NCBI RefSeq assembly: GCF_016086655.4
Contig: NC_052138.2
Span: 1,984,001-2,048,000, forward strand
Direction: 5' to 3'
DNA length: 64,000 nt
Source: Lepeophtheirus salmonis
Taxonomy: Eukaryota > Arthropoda > Copepoda > Siphonostomatoida > Caligidae
Position 1 is the first letter of the stretch; each line of letters opens with the position of its first letter. A program made the translations under genes and the position numbers. Shown piece after piece: positions 45,196 through 55,822 of the stretch. The notes below the pieces were generated by a model, which saw only the letters and a program-made list of their open reading frames with translations, made no database searches and was not told the origin of the DNA.

Positions 45196-46429
45196 TTAAC
45201 TATGCCGTTGAAGAATCTCTCGATCCTCATCAAACTTTTTACGTATAGCCTTGGCCTTTTCTTTTTCCTCCGGAGTCATCTCTTCTTTCCATGCATCCCA
45301 ACCATATTTTGTCAATTTTTCAGGGAATTCTTGAAGCTCTATAGCGCAGTAGTCCAGAGTTGGGTAGTCTTTAGTATTGAAACTATTTCTGGTATGAACA
45401 CCAGCCTCCCTCCAATTACTTGCCAAAGTCGTACGACGAGGTAAGTTGTGATAGAGTGTATATAGGCCATGACGCTCTCCGTAATAAATATGCCATTGTT
45501 CCTGATTAAATATATTTTTTTGTTATTACGGATCATACCAACACTGAGTTAGTTGCAACTTACCCAAGTCATATGTCTTTTCCCCATTGTCGTATGCATG
45601 TGGAGCCAATCCGAAGTAATGAGACCTGGTACATAAGGATCGAATTTTTCATTATCAATGGAATGAAACCAATCCAAGAATTCTCTCCAATGTTTAGGAT
45701 GAGGAGAAAATCCCCAAGTTGCAACGAGTTTGTAGAGAAATGGCATTCCTTCATTGTTGATTTCTACATCTGCCGCTGGTTTTTGAAACATGTTGAATTG
45801 TCTCTAGATAAAATGAAATTAATACCATGTCCATCATTTCTTAATACTTGAGAAACATCAAATGTTGCTCACTTACTTGTAGAGCAATTCCAGCAATATC
45901 AGATCTATTTCCATAGTGCCTCCATGTCTTCTTTAACCAAATATACCAATATGGAGAGAGTTCGAGATCATCTTCAACAAATATTGAAAATTCATCATCG
46001 GGTTTTGGGTACCAAGCATCAAACCATGCTGCTCGTAGACCATGATTCGTTTTGAAAATCTTTGGAGTACTTTTTCCCTTTGAATTCATTTTTGAAGTTG
46101 TATAATTCTTAGCTATCCTATTAATTCGTTATTAAACTCATTTACAATATGAAGTCCTCATAATTTTCAAAAATAAAAACTTACTTAACACAATCCTTGT
46201 ACAATGACCCCAAGGATTTGTCAACATGAATCTCCACATCAAAATAATCCTCTGGTTCATCAAACTCAGTTTTGTCCAGAGAGTTTAGTAGTCGTTGAAG
46301 AGAATGAGGCCGGTTCATTGTTAGAATAATTACAGTTAATTTATAGCGAGAGCGGCCTTCTTGAATATCCTCCTCAGCATAACTGGATAAAATAATCCAA
46401 GATAGCAAAAATATTCTCCAATAATCCAT
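45196..46429 (-). CDS. Secretory-pathway glycosyltransferase-like protein (GT-A fold)
   Basis: Four minus-strand exons, 46185-46429, 45877-46117, 45564-45803 and 45196-45501, give 343 aa with GT-AG introns. The first junction is phase 2 and yields DCVKIAKNY. The start is ATG 46427-46429; the longer frame begins with GTG. Residues 1-18 form a signal peptide or anchor. LTVIILTMNRPHSLQRLLNS (31-50) is the typical nucleotide-sugar-binding start of a family 2-like glycosyltransferase. SIFVEDDLELS (126-136) supplies the acidic EDD that would bind metal and nucleotide sugar. The C-terminal part includes WLHMHTTMGKRHMTW and ends in a lysine/glutamate-rich helix. No ER-retention signal is evident. Donor and acceptor sugars cannot be inferred. 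It is upstream and in tandem with SMG9. Confidence 0.85.
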
Positions 46430-47077
46430 TATAAATAATAATATCACAAATTTATTTTATATAAGCTAGCATATTGTTTACTCCGTCCCGAAGTCTCAAA
46501 ACTTTTCTTTTACAATACATTTTCTATGACAGGTCTGATTGCAAGGCACTTTTCGTGGAGCTATATATATAAATATAAGTATGCGGCTGTCAGAGGGATG
46601 ACAATTTTTAACCTAATAACTTACAAAATATTAACATTTTTCTTATCTCCTCTAGTAAGTTGATTGTTCTACAATGATGTGAAGAATATTAAAAATCCCA
46701 TATGAATTAATTATAAAAGAGGGTTCATGGCTAGAGATACTGAATTTTACGTTTTACGCAATATCTTTAAGAGTATTTGAAATGTTTCACTTGTCAGTCA
46801 CTTACTCGATAATGTAAGTTCATGGGGCATTCCGCCAATTGTCTGAGAGTTGAATTAAATGAATTTTCCCCATTATTAGTCTACTATCTCTTTCTCAGCC
46901 TCCTTATAGTATACATACATAGAATAAGACAAAAATCAATTATTTTCTAAGTTCTTATATTATTTTTCCTAGATATGCTTCGGATGCAAAGATTCATTCC
47001 CTTGGAAATAACAATAATTAATTAATCATCCAAGTCCTTGCAACGGATATAAACGTACATAATTAATATATAAGTAT
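46430..47077. other. Intergenic DNA between SMG9 and the glycosyltransferase gene
   Basis: It carries the 3' end of SMG9 and the promoter of the downstream minus-strand gene. No other feature recognised. Confidence 0.5.
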
Positions 47078-48633
47078 CTATTTATTTATATTGCTGGAAA
47101 AGGAATGCTTTGAAGTCTTTGGAACATGTGCCATTGAGTTGAAATCCACTAATTCATAGGAATCCCCACCACTTCCTCCTCCAGCACTATTATTCGCACC
47201 AGATCCTCCAACACTCAGATCAAACTCGTAATTGAAGGAAGTAATACAAGTACAAGCGTTTTGCCAAGTCTGAGCAGCAAAACTGAACCAGCTTTTTTCC
47301 GTGAGGGCTTTAGTTGTGAGTGGTTTGGGTCTATGAGAAAGAAGGAGTCTACCAAAGAATTCCATAAGTTCCTTGAAATTTTCTTTGTCATTGTTTTTAT
47401 CTGTTAAGGCATAGAGGTTGATAAGAGGGGGATTGGGGGGTTTGTCCTTCTTTTGTTTTAAGAGATCAGGTGGCATTGAAAACTCTTCATATGCATCCTC
47501 TTCCTCCTCTTGTTCTTCATGGTTGTTATGATGATCACCAGAGGTATCTGTAGGTTTCTCCAAAAGAAAGTTCGAATGTAACGATGCATTTATTCCTCCA
47601 TAGACATTGAAGGAACTTTGAGCAAACACTGAGTCATAGAACTCAGAAAGGGAGCGAAAAAATCTCGGAGTCGCTTCGGCAGTCCTTAATTTATTATGTA
47701 CGAGTATAAGATTAGGGTAGTACTCAATTTTATTCGATTCCGAGTCAAAAGTCGGAGAAGAAGGCTTTAGCATTTCAGCAAGTTGAAGGAAATGCAGAAC
47801 CTCTGGATCTAAAATATAGTCCTGTACGAAAATAAGGCAGTGACAAATGTTCATGAGGAAGAGAGTCATGAGTAGGGACTCCTTCTCTCCCAAGCTCTCC
47901 TTCTTTAAATAACAATTTAAAAGAGAAAAGTATTTCCCTTGATTACTCGAACTGAGTCGATCCTTGATGAAGGATCCATTTAGCGTGGGCTGTGCGTCAA
48001 GGAAGATAACACGATCTTGATTGATCCATGCGTCTATACCTTGTGTACAATCATCTGCATTCAATTCAATGTGATGATCACTCTCTCTGAAGATATAGGA
48101 TCCAATGATTCCATTGAGAAGAGTGGACTTCCCTGCTCCTTTTGAGCCAATCACTCCTACGACAAGGAACTCTGTATTTGAATCCGATAAATGGTCCAAT
48201 AAGCCTCCACTCTCGTGAAAACCCACTTTGGCATCCACTAATCGACATCGACTCTCTGGACAAGATAGAAATCCTAAGGCATCTAACGGATCTGTCTTTT
48301 TCTTGGGTTGCAATGGCTAGGAAATGAAATCAACAAAGGATATAGAACTCAATATTATTTGTATGTTAAGTGACGATGGATTACCTCTTCACATTTCGGA
48401 GACTCTGCTGCTTGAGTGGCTTGAGGATTAGGACTCGGTACATAGACATTTGGTTTCTTCACTGCATTTGCCTGTAAAAGTGTGGGAAACTCTGGATTAT
48501 GCTCCTCGGAACTAGCTTTGGGTTTAACAAGAATGGTTGTTGGTTTGAGAGATTCTTCTTTTTCTCTAGCATGATCCTCCGTTCGACGTCGATACCTTTG
48601 TTTCTGATAGCTCCGACTTTTTTTTTCACTCAT
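47078..48633 (-). CDS. SMG9: SMG9, nonsense-mediated mRNA decay factor
   Basis: Two exons (48385-48633 and 47078-48316) join in phase 0 across a 68-base GT-AG intron, giving 495 aa, close to the roughly 520 of vertebrate SMG9. SMG9 partners with SMG8 to control the SMG1 kinase that phosphorylates UPF1. The N-terminal exon is a disordered, basic and proline-containing region (SEKKSRSYQKQRYRRR). The second exon holds a G-like domain with P-loop GSKGAGKS at about residues 140-147 inside VVGVIGSKGAGKSTLLNGII. The segment DDCTQGIDAWI and RVIFLDAQP follow, as in SMG9. An acidic insertion (HEEQEEEEDAYEE) lies near residue 350, and the tail is glycine/serine-rich. The ATG at 48631-48633 is the first in frame. 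Confidence 0.96.
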
Positions 48634-50133
48634 ATTCAAATCACAATCTAGGGGATGTCCCCATCTAAGTCATGGAGTAAGTGAATCCGCTATTACTTCT
48701 CTTTATAGTACTCACACTTGTTATTTGTTGCCATTGCCATTGGTCTAGCAGCTAGTTATGAAATGAAAATAAATTATCATTTATCTCTCTCCAGTGAGGC
48801 TGGAAAACGCAACAATTACAATTTACAAACCTCGCCTCTCCACAAAACTCCCTTCTTATAACTTTATTCTTTTCTTTGTATTCATAAATTCAATCATCAT
48901 CAACTAATTATTGAGCTGAGATTTACAATAATCATTAGGTATTTATTGATAAATTCCTTTAAATATTTATTGGAAGGGAATAATCTAATAATAAAAGAAA
49001 ATATCTGCATTCAAGATGGGAGATGGTAAAAGTTATTTGGAGAATTTTGATGAATTTTGGAATACTAGGGTATATTCAGTTATAACATCGAATTCGTGGA
49101 AACCCAATATTAACTATCTGCAATAATTATCATCATTATAATTTTTTGTTGGATGTCTTAAAAGTGTAAGGGTTTTACCCCCCATAAAAGCATAATTAGT
49201 AGTTAATAAGTACACCTTTCTTTTGAGATAAAAAGGTAATTACTTACAATACAATTAGTTATAATTAATTAATTACAGAGATATTTATAACAAAATTTGA
49301 CAGAGTGGTTTGCAATAATCAGCAGTGTTAGTAAGATATTAATTGTACATGAAGCAACTCATTTTTGAATGATAAAATAAGTGGAAGGTGTTACTTTACC
49401 CCGTTTAAGTAACAATGGGAAATAAAATACATAGTCCCATGACCATGACTAATGAGACAGAAAAATTATTATAATATAATTTCATTATTGCCTAAGTAGA
49501 ATATATTGTACAAGTAGACAAAATATATTCATAATACAAATGACAAATCAATTCCAATCCCCCTCAATTAAGTAAATAATTATTAGCAATCAAATTGAAT
49601 TGAAAACTGCATCTATAGACTAAAACTAGATACTGATATGAGAATATGTAGCAATCATCAAAGCCGTGACGTGTCTATTAATAATAAATAATAATGTAAC
49701 GTGAGTTAAATGTCTGTGGAGGGGGAATTAATTTAAAAAAAAAAAAAAAAAAGAGTAGTATTTTGAGGTAGAGTAACGCCATCTGCTTTCAAAAAAGTCA
49801 GACAATATGAGATAGATTTAGTTCAATATTTATCCGTTATCGTCGTGCATTGAGCTGCTGACACACTTGGACTTGTCATTTTTTATTATTAAATTCTACA
49901 GATTCGACATATTATTTTTATGTCTAATATTTGTGAATTCAGCCGTTCAGCCTGCTTCCACTGCCATTATTTTAAAGGATTTAGAACAGATTACTGATTA
50001 ACTTCTGCAATGATTTCTCCCAAGAAGCTCTTTCTTGGAATAGCCGCCTTCCCACTCATCCATTTACTCATTCAATTGATCCTTACCTCCCGGGATTAAT
50101 CACTAAATATCAGGAATCAGAGAATCAGAGAAA
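48634..50133. other. Divergent intergenic region between SMG9 and COG2
   Basis: It contains the promoters of both genes. No gene is seen on either strand. A poly-A run of about 18 lies near 49734-49752. The sequence becomes GC-richer just before COG2. Confidence 0.55.
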
Positions 50134-52221
50134 ATGAATGAAGTCGTCCCATTTGCTCCACCTGATTCCTGCCTAACCCGTGAGGATTTCCTTGGACCCG
50201 ACTTCAGTCCAGATGCCATCCTCACACGCCAACCTAATTTGGAGCGCCTTCGTGAGGATCTAGGGCTGTATCTCAAGATCCTTCGATCTGCAGTCCTTCG
50301 TCTCATCGATGAAGACTACTCGGACTTTCTGGAATTGAGTTCGAATCTTGTTGGACTGGAGTCGAAGCTCTCTGAACTTTCGGAGCCCCTTGGAACACTC
50401 TCAAACAAGCTTCAAAATCTTCTGCAATCCCTCTTTGAGGCTCGTGACTCCGTGATGCAAGCTCTTAAAAGAAAAGAGGACATTAGGGCTCGCAAATCAG
50501 GTCTTCGCAACTCGGAAAGGATATTGAACGCTCTTTCGAAGCTTGAGCTCATTTTGAGCTCTGGGACTCCCCTTAGTGGGGATGCGGAGGAACGTCTTGC
50601 TAGAGACATCAATCATCTTCATTTTCGTATATCCAAATGCCACGATGACGAATTTGTCTCATTGGAACTCACTCCTCGTCTTCAAGCCGTTGGGGATCGT
50701 CTCAAAGAGTCTCTTGAGTCGAGGTTCATAGCAGCTCTCAAGATAAATGAAGAAGAGTCTCTCAAGAGATGTCTCCGGATTTATGGCACGATTGAGTCTA
50801 TTCACGAAGCCGAAATCCTTGTTAAAAACAAAATAATTTCACCCTCCTTGGAAGATATTCTTCACGAGGATGCTTTCAACGACGAACCCCTAGGTCTTAA
50901 GGGAGTCTACGCTAATGTGTTGAATATTATTCCAGAGACATTGGACTCATTACTGAGTCTTACAATATCTCGCTCAAATAAACCTGTCGTTATTCGTGGC
51001 TATAGCTTTTTAATCAATTCTCTTTGGGAGGATTTTGTTGAAAAAATGGAGGACAACATGTCTTTTGTTTTTGCTGCAGGAAATCCTGAGGCTTTTTTAA
51101 CTCATTATCGCCTCTCAATTGAATTTATAAAGGATTTTGAAAAAGAACTGAACAACGATCCAGAACAGATTTCAAAGTTTCGATCATGCACTTCCTATTC
51201 CACATTTATTGGACGTTGGAATCTACCTGTTTACTTTCAAATTCGATTTCAAGAGATTGCTCTTCCATTGGAAAAGGCTTTGACGGATTTCTTTGACCCT
51301 ACTAGTTATAGTAATAGCGACTATCATTTAGAGGTTTTTAATGTTGTTACAAACTCGCTCAAGAAAGTTTGGGACCCAAGTATTTACATAGATGCCTTAC
51401 TTCACCGCTCTTGGAAATTGACTCTTCAAATCCTATCTCGATGTGGAACTGCATTGAGAGATATCCTCAAACCCATCATGATCGAAGAAGAAGAGCATCA
51501 ACATAGCGAAATATCTCTTAGGACCCTTATTCATCTTTGGTATGATATAAGGCATCTAACTCTTCATTTTGAGTCAGATGTCTATAATCCATATATTTTC
51601 CCAGTTCTGAAGGAAAGTGTACAGGATGAGAGTCTGAGATCACGTCTTTTAGAATCGGTCAATGAATCATTAGGCAGTTTGAGACCTCAATTAGATGACC
51701 TATCGAAATTAGCAATTAATAAAGTTACTTTCAAGAGTCTGGAGTCTCTTAAACAAGTCTCTGAAATCCCAAGACTCTACAGACGAACAAATAAGGATGT
51801 ACCCACGAAGCATTGTGTCTATGTAAACAAAGTACTAGATCCAGTTAGAAAATTCAAGGATGATGGTGCCTCAGAGTCAGAGTGGTTAGTCAAAATCCTT
51901 TCTCGAATATCCGAGGACTATTATGTTAAAGTGTCTGAAGTCCTAGAAGCTGTTCTTAAAATGGAAGAGTCTCTTAAGAGACTTAAAAGAATTAGGGAAA
52001 AGTCGGATGCTTCAACACTGCCTGGAAGCTCATCTCTGAATGCGGATGAAAAGATTAGGATATCTGATAATGACAAAATCCGACTTCAAATCAAAGTTGA
52101 TGTTGAATATTTCAATCAAAGTATTCAGGAGGGATTTGGGCTTCAGGGCAATGGGGATATTAGTAAATTAGAGGATTTGATGAGGATCGTTAATGAGGCA
52201 ACCAAGGATATACCTGTTTGA
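50134..52221 (+). CDS. COG2: Conserved oligomeric Golgi complex subunit 2
   Basis: A single intronless frame of 695 aa from the ATG at 50134, a little shorter than the 738 of the human protein. COG2 belongs to lobe A of the COG tethering complex, which guides intra-Golgi retrograde vesicles and thereby keeps glycosylation enzymes in place. The N-terminus shows the conserved block CLTREDFLGPDFSPDAILTR then LREDLGLYLKILRSAVLRLI near 14-55. An amphipathic coiled-coil region follows (70-110, LESKLSELSEPLGTLSNKL), then a long helical body, as in COG2. The C-terminus ends with LEDLMRIVNEATKDIPV. The absence of introns is notable compared with the neighbouring multi-exon genes, but DDOST and the 353-aa gene are also intronless. 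Confidence 0.96.
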   Translation: MNEVVPFAPPDSCLTREDFLGPDFSPDAILTRQPNLERLREDLGLYLKILRSAVLRLIDEDYSDFLELSSNLVGLESKLSELSEPLGTLSNKLQNLLQSLFEARDSVMQALKRKEDIRARKSGLRNSERILNALSKLELILSSGTPLSGDAEERLARDINHLHFRISKCHDDEFVSLELTPRLQAVGDRLKESLESRFIAALKINEEESLKRCLRIYGTIESIHEAEILVKNKIISPSLEDILHEDAFNDEPLGLKGVYANVLNIIPETLDSLLSLTISRSNKPVVIRGYSFLINSLWEDFVEKMEDNMSFVFAAGNPEAFLTHYRLSIEFIKDFEKELNNDPEQISKFRSCTSYSTFIGRWNLPVYFQIRFQEIALPLEKALTDFFDPTSYSNSDYHLEVFNVVTNSLKKVWDPSIYIDALLHRSWKLTLQILSRCGTALRDILKPIMIEEEEHQHSEISLRTLIHLWYDIRHLTLHFESDVYNPYIFPVLKESVQDESLRSRLLESVNESLGSLRPQLDDLSKLAINKVTFKSLESLKQVSEIPRLYRRTNKDVPTKHCVYVNKVLDPVRKFKDDGASESEWLVKILSRISEDYYVKVSEVLEAVLKMEESLKRLKRIREKSDASTLPGSSSLNADEKIRISDNDKIRLQIKVDVEYFNQSIQEGFGLQGNGDISKLEDLMRIVNEATKDIPV

Positions 52222-53304
52222 GAACCCTGATGTTTTAATTTGTTTTTGTTTTTATATTACTACATATTATCAATAATTAATTACTTTACTTATTCAGTTT
52301 CTGACTCTGCGTTAATTCTATGCCTTACTTTGAATCAAAAACTTTTTTCTTTTATTAAATAATGATGGTGTGGTTTTCTTTTGACATAATATATTATCTA
52401 AGTTCTACCTAACTCATAAGTAACTCTTAATTATTAATATAACATCCATTTACATTGACATGAATAATAGCGACGTGGTTGCGCTCTTAGTAAAGTCATT
52501 GTTGATAGCCCTATCTGTTCCTTGCATAGTTTATTAGTGTGCTTGTATTGACGTGGAGGAATTATTATATGAAGCATGGTTGTGATTTGTCTTGCGAGTG
52601 GTTTTCTAGTAGGTTTAGTATTATTATAAAATAAATAATATATGGAAAGGCCACCACAGTTGTTAGTTGTTACTCTTCTCTACTTGAGGGAAGAGGGTGA
52701 AGTTCTTTCAAGGAATGCATACTTCTAAAGAAAAGGAAGGAGAGCTGCTTAAGAGTACGAGTACAAGACGTACAAGTAGTAATAATGGTTATAGAGAGTT
52801 GTGTATGGTGTTGAAGGGGGAAGACACACACTCATAGGAGAGTCAAAAGAAGTGAGAGTACTGAGTATGGTGTAGTTTATAGACCTCTCTTGATGGGATG
52901 TGTTTGTATCTAAATATATGTATCTATCTATCACTATATTTCTTTTTCTCTCAGCTACATAATAAAAGTAGTCGTTTTCTGTATTGAGTAAGTTGTGGTG
53001 GCCGTTGTTGTTAGAGTAGTCGTCCTCAGCGGAGTGGATCAGACAGTTGTCCACTAGCTTCGTTCACTCACTCTTTAGAAGGGACTGTCACTATGAGTTA
53101 CTAAATATAAATTAGTAAATACTATTGAATATTAATAGTAGTAATTCAAACACAATCAGACTTAAGGCCGAACAGGACTTTTTCTCTCTCTGATCAAAGT
53201 TCCTTACTTAATAGTTTGTAAATTTGAGTTAGATAAACGTTTGAGCAGCTCCTTACTTAATAGTACTACTGGCGAGTCCTGCCTACATCATTGATTTTGA
53301 AAGA
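52222..53304. other. Intergenic DNA with a 15-bp direct repeat near its end
   Basis: It separates COG2 from the 90-aa gene. TCCTTACTTAATAGT occurs at 53201-53215 and 53250-53264. The minus-strand open frame at 52749-53054 is rich in tyrosine and asparagine and has no recognised family. The 18-base AGTCCTGCCTACATCATT (53275-53292) nearly repeats 34336-34353. Confidence 0.5.
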
Positions 53305-53577
53305 ATGAGTTCTAGCCAACACTATCGAAGTGTCTTTTGGAGTCCAGAAGAGAACAAAGCATTACTTCAGAGCAAACTCAATACGTCCCGTGTTCTTTCC
53401 TCTGAACTGGATTCCTTAAAACCCAATAGCTCCGTCTATGAGGCGGCCTCTTCATCTGGATCCTCCTTTGTGTATTTTAAAACCAATAACACTCAGGTCT
53501 TAAAATCCACACTACGAAAAGATATTGCTAGTCTGGAGAAAAAAATGTCCAAAATTCATCATACTCAGTCCTCCTAA
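53305..53577 (+). CDS. ASDURF: Small prefoldin-like protein, ASDURF candidate
   Basis: A 90-aa frame from ATG at 53305-53307 to TAA at 53575-53577, with an AATAAA five bases after the stop (53582-53587). The middle reads SSELDSLKPNSSVYEA then SFVYFKTNNTQVLKS, ending in a helix with KDIASLEKKM. This matches in order the beta-prefoldin-like pattern of the human ASDURF (ASNSD1-SEP) protein, namely helix, L-K-N-VY, short beta hairpin, then helix. ASDURF is a subunit of the PAQosome prefoldin-like module. In mammals it is translated from an upstream frame of the ASNSD1 mRNA; here no ASNSD1 frame follows and the next gene is FUT8, so it would be a stand-alone gene. The match is by eye and short, so the identification is tentative. 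Confidence 0.6.
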   Translation: MSSSQHYRSVFWSPEENKALLQSKLNTSRVLSSELDSLKPNSSVYEAASSSGSSFVYFKTNNTQVLKSTLRKDIASLEKKMSKIHHTQSS

Positions 53578-54075
53578 AAATAATAAAGAAATTGTCAAAT
53601 CCTGCTACTCACTCACTTACAAAATATTAAATTCGCATTTCCACATTTTTGTTTAAATATTTATGATTTAAAAAAAAGGTAATTCAGACTAATAAAATGA
53701 TGTACATATTTATTCTAGTGTCAGTCATTCTATCAATAACTTATTAATTAGTCATTATAATAATAGCTCTTATGGATGGGTGAAATTTGATATTTTAATG
53801 TTCATAAATAAAATAATCGATCTCTTCTAAGGTGGTGATGAGGGTATCTATTAATAATCTCTTCAAGTATTTGCAACTATGTATGAGGAAATAACATTTG
53901 CACAAATAGATTAAAGGGGAATAAGTTGATTCTCCTTCCTGTGTATTAGAGCAATCCTTCCCTCAATCATGCTGATGGAATAACACTACTTGTAACACAT
54001 TCCATCCATCCAATTAAATATGTCAATTCACTAATGTTTTTAATGTACATTTTTTTTTGTGAATTTCAGATCGAA
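53578..54075. other. Intergenic and 5' region before FUT8
   Basis: It includes the polyadenylation signal of the small gene (53582-53587) and a splice acceptor (TTTTTTTTGTGAATTTCAG ending 54069) just before the FUT8 start. A non-coding 5' exon of FUT8 may therefore lie upstream, but its position is not determined. Confidence 0.55.
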
Positions 54076-55822
54076 ATGAGGTGTAAATCCATTCATTTCT
54101 TTTTCGTGTTCATAATACTCTGGATATGGCTTATGATAAAATTTATGTGGTCCTCCAAGACGTCTAGTCAGTTAGATAACTCTCCAGAGTTTTCTGAGGA
54201 TTTACTTAAACAGTTGGAGGAAGCACAAAAGCAGATTGAAAGACTTACAGATGATAATATTCGTCTTACAAATATAGTTAAGGACTATCAAATCAAAGAA
54301 GGAGGAGATAGTTTCCATCCTGTAAAGGATAAACTGAAGGAATCTCATGACTCTTCCTCATCATCAGAGACTCTGGATGGTCCGAGTACAGCGTATGAAA
54401 ACACAAGGCGTCGCATTAAACATGATGTGAGGGAGATGTGGAATTTTATCAATGTTAAGCTCAAGTTCTTTGAACATCGTTTAAAGTCACAAAATGAGGA
54501 ATTGAGCTCAAAGCTAAAGGAAACACGCGAAGTTTTCTTTTCATTTTATAATGCAGTACTCATTGACATGGATACGTTGGCTGAAGTAGATGGACATGCT
54601 GCTTGGCGACTACAAGAGTCTAAGAATCTCTCTCTGCACGTTCAATCCCGTTTGACAGCCTTACAAAATCCATCAGACTGTAAAAATGCACGGAAACTGC
54701 TGTGTAACTTAAATAAAGGCTGTGGGTATGGATGTCAGATCCATCATGTCGTTTATTGTTTTGTGTCTGCTATTGGTGCTGGAAGGGCCCTTGTTCTCAA
54801 ATCCAAAGGTTGGAGATACAACAGAGCTGGGTTTGAAAATGTGTTTAAACCTTTAAGTGAAACGTGCCAACGGATACCTGAGGTTCAACAAGGAGAGTTA
54901 CCATTATCCAGGTCCTCTTGGCCTGGTAAAGAAGACACAGTCAATGTTGATATTCCTATTGTTGACTCCGTGAATCCTCGTCCAAAGCATCTCCCCTCCA
55001 AGTATTCCCAAGGAAATTGCCTCTCGAATTATTCGACTTCATGGTGATCCAATCGTATGGTGGATCTCGGAGGTATTACGTTACATTCTTAGACCTCAAG
55101 AAGATCTTCAAGTCCTTCTCAATTCTACAGAAGAGGACAAACTACCACGTGATAAATCTCCGTATGTGGGTATCCATGTTCGTCGAACTGATAAAGTAGG
55201 AACTGAGGCTGCATTTCACCCAGTTGAGGAATATATGGAATATGTTGAAGAGAGATTCAAATATTTGGATGCCTCATTGGGTTCAAATGTAGAGCGTCGT
55301 GTGTATGTTGCCTCTGACGATCCAAGAGTCCTTGTTGAATGCCGAAAAAAATTTCCTCATTATTCCTTTTACGGTGATGCAACTGTGGCTCGAAGTGCTG
55401 CAGTTTCTTCCAGATACTCATCAGACTCTCTCAAAGGAGTTATAACTGACATTCATTTACTCTCCAAGGCCGACTATTTAGTGTGTACCTTTTCTTCACA
55501 AGTGTGTCGTATAGCATATGAAATCCTCCAGAATCGATTTCCTGATGGACACGATCGATTTAAATCCCTAGATGATATTTGGTATTTTGGAGGCCAGGAT
55601 GAGCATCAACAAGAAGTGATAATTTATCACGGGCCCAAAACAAGGGATGAAATTGAGCTGAAAGTGGGGGATGTGATAGGGGTAGCTGGGAATCATTGGG
55701 ATGGATTCAACAAGGGTAAAAATCTAAGGAATCGTCGTGTGGGATTGTATCCGGAATATAAAACAAAAGAAAAATTTAGAATAGTCGAATTCCGAGGATT
55801 ACGTGATTCGGAACAATCATAA
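54076..55822 (+). CDS. FUT8: Alpha-(1,6)-fucosyltransferase, with one-base frameshift
   Basis: Type II Golgi enzyme that adds core fucose from GDP-fucose to the innermost GlcNAc of N-glycans. The start is ATG 54076-54078, seven bases after a splice acceptor. A membrane anchor spans about residues 7-27, then a coiled-coil stem (DLLKQLEEAQKQIERLTDDN). Further on are conserved NKGCGYGCQIHHVVYCF near 215-232 and GIHVRRTDKVGTEAAFHP (donor-binding HVRRTDK). ADYLVCTFSSQVCRIAYE and a C-terminal SH3 domain (GDVIGVAGNHWDGF) follow. The frame breaks at the C4 run 54993-54996; one base fewer there would restore alignment with orthologues and give about 581 aa, against 575 in humans. Both halves are otherwise intact, so an assembly error is likelier than a pseudogene. 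No intron interrupts the coding part. Confidence 0.95.

Noticed and set aside
44905..45444. 179-codon plus-strand frame rich in F, L and I
   Set aside because: Low-complexity poly-T derived sequence, partly antisense to the last exon of the glycosyltransferase-like gene.
52749..53054. 101-codon minus-strand frame rich in Y, N and S
   Set aside because: Repetitive composition and no recognised family; it lies in the likely 5' region of the small 90-aa gene.
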